Below, in pieces: positions 8,447 to 17,280 of a stretch of DNA of 18,316 nt. Location of the stretch: positions 1 through 18,316 of the forward strand of contig JALLBK010001265.1 of assembly GCA_036940085.1 (NCBI GenBank), in the 5' to 3' direction. This DNA comes from Discostella pseudostelligera. Lineage: Eukaryota; Bacillariophyta; Thalassiosirophyceae; Thalassiosirales; Thalassiosiraceae. The translations under genes and the position numbers were made by a program. A model generated the notes under the pieces. It searched no databases. It was not told the DNA's origin and saw only the letters and a list, made by a program, of their open reading frames with translations. Positions within the stretch are counted from its first letter, which is position 1, and every line of letters begins with the position of its first letter.

Positions 8447-11300
8447 ATGATGTCGTTGACTGCGGTGCACCCTCCTCCTTCCCCGTTGCATGAACGACCT
8501 CAACTTCGAAGTCAACTTCGACTACTACGACGACGACGATTTCAATGCCACCATACTATTCATCGATATTCCACTGCTACTAAATATTACCATCGTTGGA
8601 CGACTATCCTCGTCGTCGTCGTCGTCGTCGTCGCAATTGTCTCCGTTTTAAGTGCCCATCATCATGCCACCACCACCACCGTCGTCATGGCTGCCACTAT
8701 CAACAATAGTGGGGGCAGAAAGAGTAGAAGAATGGTCGGTAGTACAACTGCCACTGAGCAAGTTGCAGTTGAGTGGGAGGCGAAAGAAGAAGAGACGACA
8801 TCTACTCTATTCGAAGACCATGATGTGACTACTACTACTACCGATGGGACATTTTGGACTAGCACTAATGATGACGGCGACGATTACTGGGACGGTGACG
8901 AGAACAGCGTCAATTATAATGATTCCATTTGTGAATCCATCATTGCCATTGCCAGCACCCCCCTATTTGAATCTTATGCCAATGTCGAAGGTTCAGGTGG
9001 TACTGGTACACAACACAACGAAGAAATTGAATTTGTATGTGAATTATCGAATGGTGATATTGTCCCCATTTCTGCCACTTCTCGTCAAAATATGCAAATG
9101 AAAACTGCATTGAATGATGGAACATTGATTAGTGCAGTTAGTACCATTGTGGTGGAGAAGGTGGATGTTATTGCACAAACGGAGGGGGGGGATACGGTGG
9201 AGATGGAATTTGCAATCATGGAAGGTGAAGAAGGTGCCGATGACGAGGGTGGTGGGGAATGGTCAATGACAATGGAGGATGTAATGACTGCGTCGGATGG
9301 AGGGACCGTCGAGGGTGTGACACTCCCTCCTGGATCTATTCAATTGTATACTCCTACTGCCGATTCTATCGATGAAACTAATGGTAGCCTACTACGAGGG
9401 AGACGAAGAAGAAGAAGAAGACAACGACGATCTCTGGCAAATTACACGGGCACCAAACCTGTACTTGTCGTTCGAGTAACCGACGTCGATGGCCTTGCAC
9501 CCAGTAACGATGCCAATTTCATATCCGACAAAATCTTTGGCACGCGGGGGGATTCAGTAACACCCGTATCCCAATTCGCATTGTGTAGTTATGGAGCCTA
9601 TAATATCGTATACAACGATTATGGGACTAGAACAGCGGAAATTGTAGGTAAATTGAGTGCCCCAGGTGTACTGGACGTGACCATACCCGTCTCACTCAAG
9701 AATAGCAAGAAACATGAAGTAACGAATGCTGTGCATAGCGCCGTGGCAACCAAGCTGGGTTTCAGTGCCAAGCCGGGTCCATTTGCACATGTCGTCATCA
9801 TCGTCGAGAAATGTTACGTAGACTGCGGATGGGCAGGATATGCCACAGTAAACTCATGGTTATCGGTCTTTCAGGGGAAGAATTACATGTTTCCCGCGGT
9901 GATTATGCATGAATTTGGTCACAATTTGAATTTTGGCCATTCTGGAGTCGGCGACAAGTCCTATGCTGATCATGGCTGCTTGATGGGGAACCCATATTAT
10001 AGTGACGATGTAGCTGGTATGTGCTTCAACCCCGCCAAGACGTATCAGCTTATTATGAGCAATGGCAAGAATAATCACAAGGGGAATTGGTACGATGTAT
10101 CTAGAGTGTCGATATGGGATCCGTCAGTAACAAACGAGGGCAGCATGAGCTGGACGGGCACTCTGGTGGGGGTTGCCGAGTACGGTCAGATATCGGTCGA
10201 TGAAGGAGGTGGCCAGCGTCTTGTGCTTCGAATTGTGTCTGGAGGTACCAATGATCTGTATATTGGTTTCAATCGTAAAAAGGGTATGAACAAAGATAAC
10301 AAACAGGGATCAGACATGGTCACAATCATCGAGGCCACGGCAGGTGGTGTATTTTCGACATCTATTCGCAAGGCTGTATTAAAGCAGGGCCAATCGTACT
10401 TCATTTCCAACTGGAGAGGCGATGGTTCAAATTTGGAGATAGTTGTCAATACAATACGCACCGATGTTGTGCCAGGATATGCCACCGTGAGGGCAGCCAT
10501 TGTCGGGGGAGATGGTCCTGCCAATCCGCCAACGAACCCTCCCACGAAATCTGGCATACAGCCCACACCTCCGGTAAGGTTGCAGTTCTAGTTGAAACCA
10601 TGCCATTTTTCTTCTCATTGTCTAAATTCTCAATCACCTTCTTCACAATCCATCGCAACCACTTGTTCTATTGTGACAGCCGACACCCGACACCTCCCTA
10701 TCGCCTAGTTTCCCTCCAACACCAGTGCCGTCCGTATCACCCGTTGCCCCACCCACGCCAAATCCAACACCAGAGCCATCAACATCAACTGTTGTTCAAC
10801 CCGTCATGAAGAAACTCCCCACCATCATAGACAGTGCTGGCAAGCGGTGCAAGGGTGTCATATTTACAGTCTTAGCAAAGCAAGATGTCATCATTTCGGG
10901 CATGGATGTTATCTCCAAGATGAATAGAACAACCGATGTCACCATCTACACAAAAACCGGAAGCTATCACAATGGCACTTCTCCGATCCAGCCTGAGCTG
11001 CGAGCCGACGAATGGCAGCAAATATACAGTGGAGCAATTCCTTTCGAGCCATACCAACTTGTGACCCTCGATGATTTCAGTGTCGGAGTTAGCATTAGCG
11101 CTGGGCAGACACAATCATTTCATGTACTTTTCAGCTTGGGGCAGTTGTTTACGGTCGGGAATGCACTCGAGGCACCTGTTGAGGTTGTCGCTGAGGACGA
11201 TTCCATTGTTATATATGAAGGTCAGGCGATGCGAGATGTCTTCAAGGGGTTATTTGGTCGAGGCAAGTGGAATGGAGTGATGAGATATAGGATCAAATGA
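8447..11300 (+). CDS. Gametolysin-like (M11-type) metalloprotease B, two exons
   Basis: Exon 1 is 8447-10573 and exon 2 is 10680-11300, giving 915 residues. ATG 8447 (MMSLT) is the first in-frame ATG. A basic N-terminal region is followed by a hydrophobic segment (about 54-69) with seven Val in a row, a signal-anchor or uncleaved signal. The prodomain shares the motifs around Cys162 (CESIIAIAST) and Cys198 (FVCEL) with protease A. A long basic stretch ([12 protein letters not shown], 317-328) precedes the catalytic domain and looks like a furin-type processing site. The zinc site is HEFGHNLNFGH (His488, Glu489, His492, His498), with the Met-turn at about 513. A Pro/Thr linker joins it to the exon-2 domain (about 730-915), which ends in MRYRIK. 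The catalytic half is very similar to A, so A and B are recent inverted duplicates. An intact zinc site suggests an active extracellular protease; the substrate is not known. Confidence 0.91.
8612..8632 (+). repeat. (GTC)7 microsatellite coding for Val in the signal anchor
   Basis: Seven perfect GTC triplets form the hydrophobic core of the membrane segment of protease B. Protease A has a mixed-sequence segment (FVLLLGLFIV) in the same place. Confidence 0.9.
10574..10679 (+). other. Intron of protease B
   Basis: A 106-bp phase-0 intron with donor GTAAGG at 10574 and acceptor GTGACAG ending at 10679. Joining restores the Pro/Thr linker and the frame of the C-terminal domain. Its 3' half is closely similar to the corresponding intron of copy C (14120-14220), which supports both models. 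Confidence 0.85.
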
Positions 11301-11514
11301 TCATTCGCCTTCAAGTGCGATGTGCAATATTGTACACATAATGTTATCTTGAAAGTCCATCTCTAAAGACACTAGTAAATTAGTTCCGTTGTCAGTTGAG
11401 AAGTGCATGGCCATCAAACAAGCGTAGGATTGAAGTACCTTGAAATACCACTGTTATTTCGATCCACTCGTTTTTATCGCAGTATTGCATCGGATATTGC
11501 TTGGTATCTAGTAC

Positions 11515-12618
11515 CTAGGAGTACTGGTACCGATTGACTACGCGCGTGATTTTGCCCGTCCGCCTCTTCGCACTCTCAACTATCCCACCGATTGTCACCA
11601 TCACTTGTTTAATAAAGATCATCTGCCTTTCTTCAGAGATCACCTCGAAGGGAGGCACATGAAGGAAAAGTGCATGATCTTCATTGTTTGCACACCCACC
11701 CTCCTCCGCCCGCTGATTGTTATCAACACCATTGCTATTGCCATTTATCGAATGACATCGATCTAGACTCAAATAATAAGTGTAGTTACAAACGAACCGT
11801 CCAGGGTCAGTGCTAATAATCACATTCTCGTCGGTGCAGCGATGCAATTCGTTGCATAGACTCAGTAGGTCAATGGTTGTTCGTAGACATTTCCCCCATG
11901 ATGGATGGTGATGATCACCAGAGGAGGAGGATGCTTCCATGCGGCTGCCGCTATTCTCATTATCATCCACCGACAATAATATGCATTCACAGTGTGGTTG
12001 ATATCCCCGTTCATCGGGTACACGAAATGTGGCGTCGTTATATGCACATTGTTCGAGCTTGAATTGAGTAGCGTTGTAATCCACTCCTAGATGCAGTAGA
12101 ACGGTGGTCGTTGGAGTTTGGTGTTTGTCGTCGGTATTAATCATTGGATAGTTAGTAGGTGCATTCGTTACCTCGGAAGAATCATGAATTGTTGTGTCAC
12201 CATCATCCGCTTTCTCAATATTAATTTTGGAATCGTCTACCATTGCGCTGGTTGTACTAGTCGGTGTGGATGACTTCAATCGTTCACGTAAATCATCAAA
12301 CCAAGCACGGACATATTCCACCGAAGTTTCCAAAATATGTGTCTCTTCGATTGCTATGTTGCTGTCGCTGGTGATGTTGGTTGCGGCAGTGGCGTCGCTG
12401 TTGTTAGTATTGTCTTCTGTCGAGCATATTCTCTCCTCACTTCGAAGTCGGCGTATCAACACACTTGTTGGATTGTCAGGCACATTGCAAAATGGTCCAA
12501 AGCCAGTGACGACGAATCGACAACAGAGGTGGGATGTCGTCGTTGATGTGGGCGATGATAAGTCTCTGCTGCTACTGGTAGTTGACGGACCGGGTAGCGT
12601 AGTTGTTGTTGCATGCAT
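11515..12618 (-). CDS. Pyroglutamyl-peptidase I (peptidase family C15)
   Basis: A single-exon protein of 367 residues, starting at ATG 12618. Family C15 cysteine peptidases remove an N-terminal pyroglutamate from peptides in the cytosol. Visible motifs are VTGFGPF at 37-43, HLGVD at 176-180, Glu189 in KLEQCAYN, FRVPDERGYQP at 198-208, the catalytic Cys277 in TDPGRFVCNYTYY and His320 in FLHVPP, making the Glu/Cys/His set complete. The family is usually a little over 200 residues; the extra length is a Ser/Thr-rich N-terminus and Asp/Asn/Ser/Thr-rich insertions at about 63-88, 116-170, 217-240 and 292-312. No signal peptide is seen. It lies between protease B (convergent, 214 bp gap) and pseudogene C, with no evident functional link to them. 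Confidence 0.9.
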   Translation of the reverse strand: MHATTTTLPGPSTTSSSRDLSSPTSTTTSHLCCRFVVTGFGPFCNVPDNPTSVLIRRLRSEERICSTEDNTNNSDATAATNITSDSNIAIEETHILETSVEYVRAWFDDLRERLKSSTPTSTTSAMVDDSKINIEKADDGDTTIHDSSEVTNAPTNYPMINTDDKHQTPTTTVLLHLGVDYNATQFKLEQCAYNDATFRVPDERGYQPHCECILLSVDDNENSGSRMEASSSSGDHHHPSWGKCLRTTIDLLSLCNELHRCTDENVIISTDPGRFVCNYTYYLSLDRCHSINGNSNGVDNNQRAEEGGCANNEDHALFLHVPPFEVISEERQMIFIKQVMVTIGGIVESAKRRTGKITRVVNRYQYS

Positions 12619-13057
12619 TATAAAACGGAGAAAAGCAGTGTAACTGTGTGAATGGTTGGCTGTTGACTTGTCTTTAGTACTAATACACGACGGTGCTGCA
12701 TGCGGGATATTGCCAATAATAATATTGCAAGCTCCATTGCGGGAGGTCGCGAGCCGCGGTATTTACCTCTTGCCTCTTGAGTGGCCGGTGGAGTTGTATG
12801 TATCGTATGTACGAACATCAGGCCAGGGCACAGTCGGTCGTCCGGCCGTCGCTCGGTCTGTGAAGAGGTGGAACCTCGCAGAACCTCTCGTTCTGGTGCT
12901 TGGTGATTTGTGGCGGGAAAGCATTTTGTCCGTTTGGAGTCTCACGGGAGAACAGCCCCATCCACAAAGAACAAAGCAGCCGCAGTCGTCATCACAACAT
13001 CATGTCATCACAACGTGCCGACGTGTCATGATATCACCACCAAATAAACTCTGATAC
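12619..13057. other. Intergenic region upstream of pyroglutamyl-peptidase and copy C
   Basis: 439 bp between the starts of the peptidase gene (minus) and the residual protease copy C (plus). TTATA lies directly before the peptidase ATG. I see no trace of the prodomain or signal-anchor sequence of the A/B family here. An open frame at 12656-13054 has no recognisable content. Confidence 0.55.
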
Positions 13058-14119
13058 ATGTGCGATATCGTAATGAATAACTCTTTCTCTCTGAGAGTTT
13101 GCAAAATGCAATCCCATTTATCTGACAGAATCTTTGGCCCAGATGGTGATAAATTGACAGTAAAGTCTCAAATGGCAGCGTGCCGTTATGGTGCATTCAA
13201 CATTGTGAACAACAAGTACGGTCCTGAAACTGCAGACATTTTGAGTAAATTGAGTGCACCTGGGGTGCTTGATGTCAGCATTTCTTTATCGATCAATCCT
13301 TATCCAACGGGGAAACTAGAAAATGCTATTAAAGTTGCCGTGTGGACAAAGCTTGGATTACAGCGACCACCACCAGGACCGTTTGCACATATCATGGCAG
13401 TCATCGAGGGGTGTTATGATGATTGTCCCAATCCAGCATTTGGATATGGAAACAACTGGTATAGTCAATTTCATGGAGATCATTTCAGGCACTTCTATAT
13501 GGGAATGCACAAGCTCGGTCATAATTTGAATTCGGGACATTCAATTAGAATTGTAGAAGGGGTGCCTAAAGAATATGGTGATGGGAGCTGTGTTATGGAC
13601 AAAAATACTGTGGAAAATGCTGGTGGTTTCTGCTACAACCCTGCCAAGATGCATCAGCTTATCATGAGCAATGGCTTAATACATACAGGAAATTGGTACG
13701 ATGCCTTGAGGGTGGAAACGTGGACTCTGGGTGCAAGCAGGAGCATGATGCGAAACTAAATTTCGAATGGAGAAGGTGCCGATCGATGACTTGTGCTTAG
13801 GATTGTACACAATGACTTGACTGATCTATTTGTTGGTTTCAATCGCCAAACAGGCATAAACAATGAAACTACCAGAGATGTAGGTGACAAAGTCACAGTT
13901 ATTGAATCCGCGGCAGGTGGAGTTATGTATAGTAATTCTACTATCAAGGAAGAATTAAGTCAGGGAGAATCATTCAGCATACCCAATTGGCTAGGCAATG
14001 CAAGTTTACGGTAAGAGATCTTCGTCGTCGAAATACGCACTGATGTTGTACCAGGATATGCAAAAGTGAGGGCAGAACTAATCGGAGGCGATGGTACTGC
14101 TGCGCCGCAAACAGCCTTG

Positions 14120-14220
14120 GTGAGTGCATTTCTATTTGGAACCATGCCTTTCTTTCCAATGGCAGTTTACTCAGTTACCTTCTTCACCGTCCATCGCAAC
14201 GACTTGTCCTATTGAGACAG
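14120..14220 (+). other. Conserved intron in pseudogene C
   Basis: A 101-bp phase-0 segment with donor GTGAGT and acceptor GAGACAG. It has the same position and a clearly similar 3' half to the intron of protease B (for example CACCGTCCATCGCAACGACT against CACAATCCATCGCAACCACT). This shows that C arose by DNA duplication, not by reverse transcription of mRNA. Confidence 0.8.
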
Positions 14221-14253
14221 CCGACACCCACTACCATTTCTTTCCCTCCCACG

Positions 14254-14520
14254 CCGAATCCAACACCACAACTATCAACACCTACTGCTCAACCCGCAAC
14301 GAAGTTACCACCCACCACGTCCTTTACTCTAATGCCGAATCCAACTCCACTATCATCACCTACTGCTCAACCCACCACGAAGTTACCACCCACCACGTCT
14401 TTCCTTCCAACGCCGAATTCAACTCCATGACTATCACCACCTACTGCTCAACCCGCCACGACGAAACTACCCACCACGTCTTTCCCTCCCACGCCAAATC
14501 CAACACCAAAGTCATCACCA
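14254..14520 (+). repeat. Minisatellite of 78-81 bp units (Pro/Thr-rich linker)
   Basis: Unit starts (CCGAAT or CCAAAT) are at 14254, 14335, 14413 and 14494, giving units of 81, 78 and 81 bp plus a partial copy. All lengths are multiples of three, and each reads as PNPTP...PTAQP.TKLPPTTSF in one frame. The third unit carries a stop (14428). Protease B has only about one such unit. Confidence 0.85.
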
Positions 14521-14622
14521 TATTCTGGCAAACCCTCTCCTAAACCTCATTCAGTCATATCTAAGTCCACGAAGTCGAAGGCCAAGGCCTCCAAGGCACG
14601 AGATAGGATCATATTTGAGTGA

Positions 14623-14941
14623 CCTAATTTCTTAGTTTTGTTTTGTCCTTGGAAATGGTGCCGCACCTAAGTATTGGAATGCCCTTGGCTACTGAAACCG
14701 ATGGAGGTAAAAGACCAAATAATAATGAGCTTACTTCTTGTAATGTCGTTTAATGTGATACTTGCTGGCGTGATGAGCAGCGGAAGTGGCTAGTACTTAT
14801 GTCCTTGCTAGAGTACCAAACTGCCATAGACCATGGATGTGGGACATGGTGGACCATGCGGTCGCTTTTTTGTACTTATTGGTAGAATGCAAAACTGTAA
14901 ATTCGACCGCCTGGCCACAACCATTGTCCTCGTGAACATCA
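14623..14941. other. Convergent intergenic region (pseudogene C / acetyltransferase)
   Basis: 319 bp after the end of the decayed protease copy and before the acetyltransferase stop codon. It should hold the acetyltransferase 3' UTR. No coding signal or repeat was noticed. Confidence 0.55.
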
Positions 14942-17071
14942 TCAATCGTTTCCACCGCCGCCGCCGCCACCACCACCCTTCTTCCGTTCCGCATGCGGAG
15001 TCCACATCAAGTACCGTGCATCACACAACCGAATGTCCTTCTTCTTCTGCGCCTTATACTTGTTCAAAAAGTCCTGCATCACAAACACCACATGCTGTCC
15101 CTTCCAAAATCGTATCATATTCAACGATTGCAATGTGCTAATAATATCCTCCGTCTTGATTCCCGTCATCAACGAAATATCCTTAATCTGCAAATTCTCT
15201 TCACCACTCTGCGTACTAAAGAGATTCAACAACACATGTGTCCAATAACTCCGATACGAAATTTTTCCCAAATCACTCAGTGGCTTCTCAGGTGATCCTG
15301 GTTTCCCCTCGCGCTTACTTAATTCATAACTCAAACTAATAATAAACTTCCCATATCCGCACTTTTGATACTGTGGGAATGTCAATATACATGCCAAATT
15401 GTAATCCTCCGCGGATACCTTCTCTTTTGAGAAGTATCCGACTATATGTGCCCCCTCATGATCCACCTCGGTAATCACATAAAAGTAGAATGGATCCACA
15501 TCATAATACAATGTCTTATGATCCAAGAACAATTTCGCCAATAGACACAAATTCTGACAGTAGACACGATGATCCTTTCCATCCAATTCATACACACTTA
15601 TATTCCCCTCACGATAAATCTCATCTCCCGGTGGACTTTTGTGAGTGCATTCCAAACAATGTTTGTAGAAGAATTTCGGCCCGCGAGCGTATTTGAGACA
15701 ATACTCACAAATGTAGAGTGTTTCTACTTCATGATAGGGCGGGGGAAATGGACTGTAGTACCATGCCTCAACGATGTATTTTCCCATGACAATTTGGGTA
15801 ATGTTCTTTACCTTGGTGATTTCATGATGCTCGGCTTCGAGTTCATCGGCCAAATCGGGATTGTTGGAGGAGATGTGCCAATTGCCCCCGCGTAAGATGG
15901 TGGTATCGGACGAGTTGGCGGTTGTCAAAGTGTTGATGGTGTTGGTGATTGCCAGTTTTGGATTAACCGAAATGGCACTAGTGTTGGCCATGTCATGGTC
16001 GTCACTGTTCAACGATGCCCGACCTCGACGAGTGTTGGCCGTGCCAGCAGCGGGTTTCGAAGGGACGAGAGTAGCAGTAGGCTCTGCCACCATCCCCCCA
16101 ACTCCATCACTCGAACGACGGCTAGATTTCCCATCGGTCGGTCTCCTCATAATCGAAGAAGACGACGACGATCGTCGCGAGGACGGATTCCCATCATCGA
16201 TATCCTCCTCCCCCACTCCTCCTCCTCCTCCCACTCCTACCAGACCATGCATTCCCATATTATGATGGTTAGCACCACCATGCTTACGAATCAAAGTAGA
16301 TAAATCAAAACGATCAAATGATATCCATTCATCCAATCGACGATCATGTTGAGTGTAGTGAATGTAGTACAGTAAGTCTTGTGCGGTGAGTGTCGGTGAT
16401 GCTGCTGATGTGGCTGGAGGTGGTGGTGCAGCGGTGGCAGTAGTGGTGGAGGTGGTGTCGGAAGCAGCAGTAGTAGTAGTAGTAGAGATGTCTTGTTCTT
16501 CTCCCATAACAACATCCTCCCCCTCCTCCTCCCTCCCTCGCTTCTTCTTATTAGTTGACGCTGCACTCGTTGCTGTTGCAAATGCATGTGCAGCTGTTGC
16601 CAAGGGAGATGGAGATAATTGTTTCGGCTTGGGTTTGCGTTCAACAATACAGGCGGTGAGGTAGGTTGTTCCATCACGCCAGAGTACTTGAGCAATGTCA
16701 CCGATTTGTAGTGGTGGAATGACGGCGTTGTGGCTGAGTCGCTCGTCGTCCTCCTCGTTGTCGTTGTCGTCGTCGTCGTCAATATCATTCAGGTTCTGCT
16801 GTTGCTGCTGCTGCTGCTGCTGCATCTCAAATGGTAGTAGTTGCTGTTCACTGTGCGGATCCTGAGCATCAGGGGTTTTGTTGGTGGTGGCGGCGGCAGC
16901 AGCAGCATCACCGGTGGAAGAAGATGTGCCAGTAGAGATATCCACTTCTTGTGCACTGTCTGTGGTGCTGCATGCACCATCGACGGCAGCTGCAGCTGCA
17001 GCTGTAACATTGGCCGTCATCATCGTCGTTGTCGTCGTCGTCGTCGTGGCGGTGGTGTCATTGTCCACCAT
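14942..17071 (-). CDS. MYST-family histone acetyltransferase (Esa1/Tip60-like)
   Basis: 709 residues from ATG 17071; the true start may be 17280 (see findings). MYST enzymes acetylate histone lysines in the nucleus, usually within NuA4-type complexes. An Ala/Thr/Gln/Asp-rich N-terminus leads to a chromo-barrel (Tudor-knot) domain in two pieces, [12 protein letters not shown] (123-134) onward and [16 protein letters not shown] (235-250), separated by about 85 low-complexity residues. The MYST domain (about 418-690) has the C2HC zinc finger (Cys455, Cys458, His471, Cys475), the auto-acetylated Lys519 in [15 protein letters not shown], catalytic Cys561 in [13 protein letters not shown], the acetyl-CoA loop QKCGYGK at 569-575 and catalytic Glu595 in [10 protein letters not shown]. 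All key residues are present, so it should be active. It ends in a Gly run. There is no intron in the frame. The promoter is shared with the divergent phosphatase gene. Confidence 0.94.
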   Translation of the reverse strand: MVDNDTTATTTTTTTTMMTANVTAAAAAAVDGACSTTDSAQEVDISTGTSSSTGDAAAAAATTNKTPDAQDPHSEQQLLPFEMQQQQQQQQQNLNDIDDDDDNDNEEDDERLSHNAVIPPLQIGDIAQVLWRDGTTYLTACIVERKPKPKQLSPSPLATAAHAFATATSAASTNKKKRGREEEGEDVVMGEEQDISTTTTTAASDTTSTTTATAAPPPPATSAASPTLTAQDLLYYIHYTQHDRRLDEWISFDRFDLSTLIRKHGGANHHNMGMHGLVGVGGGGGVGEEDIDDGNPSSRRSSSSSSIMRRPTDGKSSRRSSDGVGGMVAEPTATLVPSKPAAGTANTRRGRASLNSDDHDMANTSAISVNPKLAITNTINTLTTANSSDTTILRGGNWHISSNNPDLADELEAEHHEITKVKNITQIVMGKYIVEAWYYSPFPPPYHEVETLYICEYCLKYARGPKFFYKHCLECTHKSPPGDEIYREGNISVYELDGKDHRVYCQNLCLLAKLFLDHKTLYYDVDPFYFYVITEVDHEGAHIVGYFSKEKVSAEDYNLACILTFPQYQKCGYGKFIISLSYELSKREGKPGSPEKPLSDLGKISYRSYWTHVLLNLFSTQSGEENLQIKDISLMTGIKTEDIISTLQSLNMIRFWKGQHVVFVMQDFLNKYKAQKKKDIRLCDARYLMWTPHAERKKGGGGGGGGGND
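16796..16823. repeat. CTG/CAG repeat (poly-Gln in the acetyltransferase)
   Basis: Nine CTG-type triplets (one TTG interruption) that read on the minus strand as nine Gln in the low-complexity N-terminus, just before an Asp/Asn/Glu-rich run. Confidence 0.85.
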
Positions 17072-17280
17072 AATATTGGGGGTGTTGGTATCCTGATGGG
17101 TGGCAGCAGCAGTAGTAGCAGCCGACGACGACGACGACGACGACGACGTTGACGCTGCAAGAGTGTTGTTGTTGTTGTTGTTGTTGTTGTTGCCACTNTG
17201 CCACCCAGGGGGGTAACGACATCTTCGTTCCTGATGGCGTCGATGCCAGGGGCAGAATTATTAGTGTTATTATTGGCCAT
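17072..17280 (-). other. Likely 5' coding extension of the acetyltransferase with a frame break
   Basis: An ATG at 17280 starts MANNNTNNSAPGIDAIRNED and reads to LGG at about 17200, where it goes out of the acetyltransferase frame. The acetyltransferase frame itself is open from 17197 down to 17071, as Ser-Gly, a run of Asn, a run of Ser, then Ala/Thr. The only N of the window (17198) lies exactly at the switch point. The composition is continuous with the known N-terminus, so the real protein probably starts at 17280 and an error or allelic indel breaks it. Confidence 0.6.
17124..17192. repeat. GAC and GTT trinucleotide repeats at the acetyltransferase 5' end
   Basis: (GAC)n at 17124-17149 and (GTT)n at 17165-17192 sit close together. 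In the acetyltransferase frame on the minus strand they read as Ser and Asn runs. Such tracts are prone to slippage and to assembly error, which matters because the frame break is adjacent. Confidence 0.85.

Larger units (their letters stand above)
13058..14622 (+). pseudogene. Decayed metalloprotease copy C (5'-truncated, inactive site)
   Basis: A third member of the A/B family in the same orientation as B. Homology begins at about 13115 (SDRIFG, matching SDKIFG in B), so the signal anchor, prodomain and basic processing site are missing. The zinc motif reads HKLGHNLNSGH: the catalytic Glu codon is AAG (13511-13513), Lys. The Met-turn region (CVMDKN) is altered as well. One reading frame stays aligned to B throughout, but has stops at 13757-13759 (TAA), 13787-13789 (TGA), 14012-14014 (TAA) and, after the intron, 14428-14430 (TGA). 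About 12 codons are missing near 13740-13790. Exon 2 (14221-14622) is an expanded Pro/Thr repeat followed by a Lys-rich end and lacks the C-terminal domain. Without readthrough the first 233 codons could still be translated, so a short catalytically dead product cannot be excluded. Confidence 0.88.

Noticed and set aside
12656..13054. 132-codon open frame upstream of copy C as a possible lost 5' exon
   Set aside because: It shows no similarity to the prodomain or signal anchor of A or B, and no splice join to 13115 is needed or evident.
13757..14430. Stop-codon reassignment or programmed readthrough in copy C
   Set aside because: All other genes of the window use TAA, TAG and TGA as ordinary stops. 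Copy C also has an inactive site and lacks its 5' part, so decay is the simpler reading.
14124..14543. 139-codon open frame over the repeat array with a repeated CSTR.E.TTHHV peptide
   Set aside because: It is in a different frame from the Pro/Thr linker shared with protease B. The peptide repeat is a by-product of the minisatellite.
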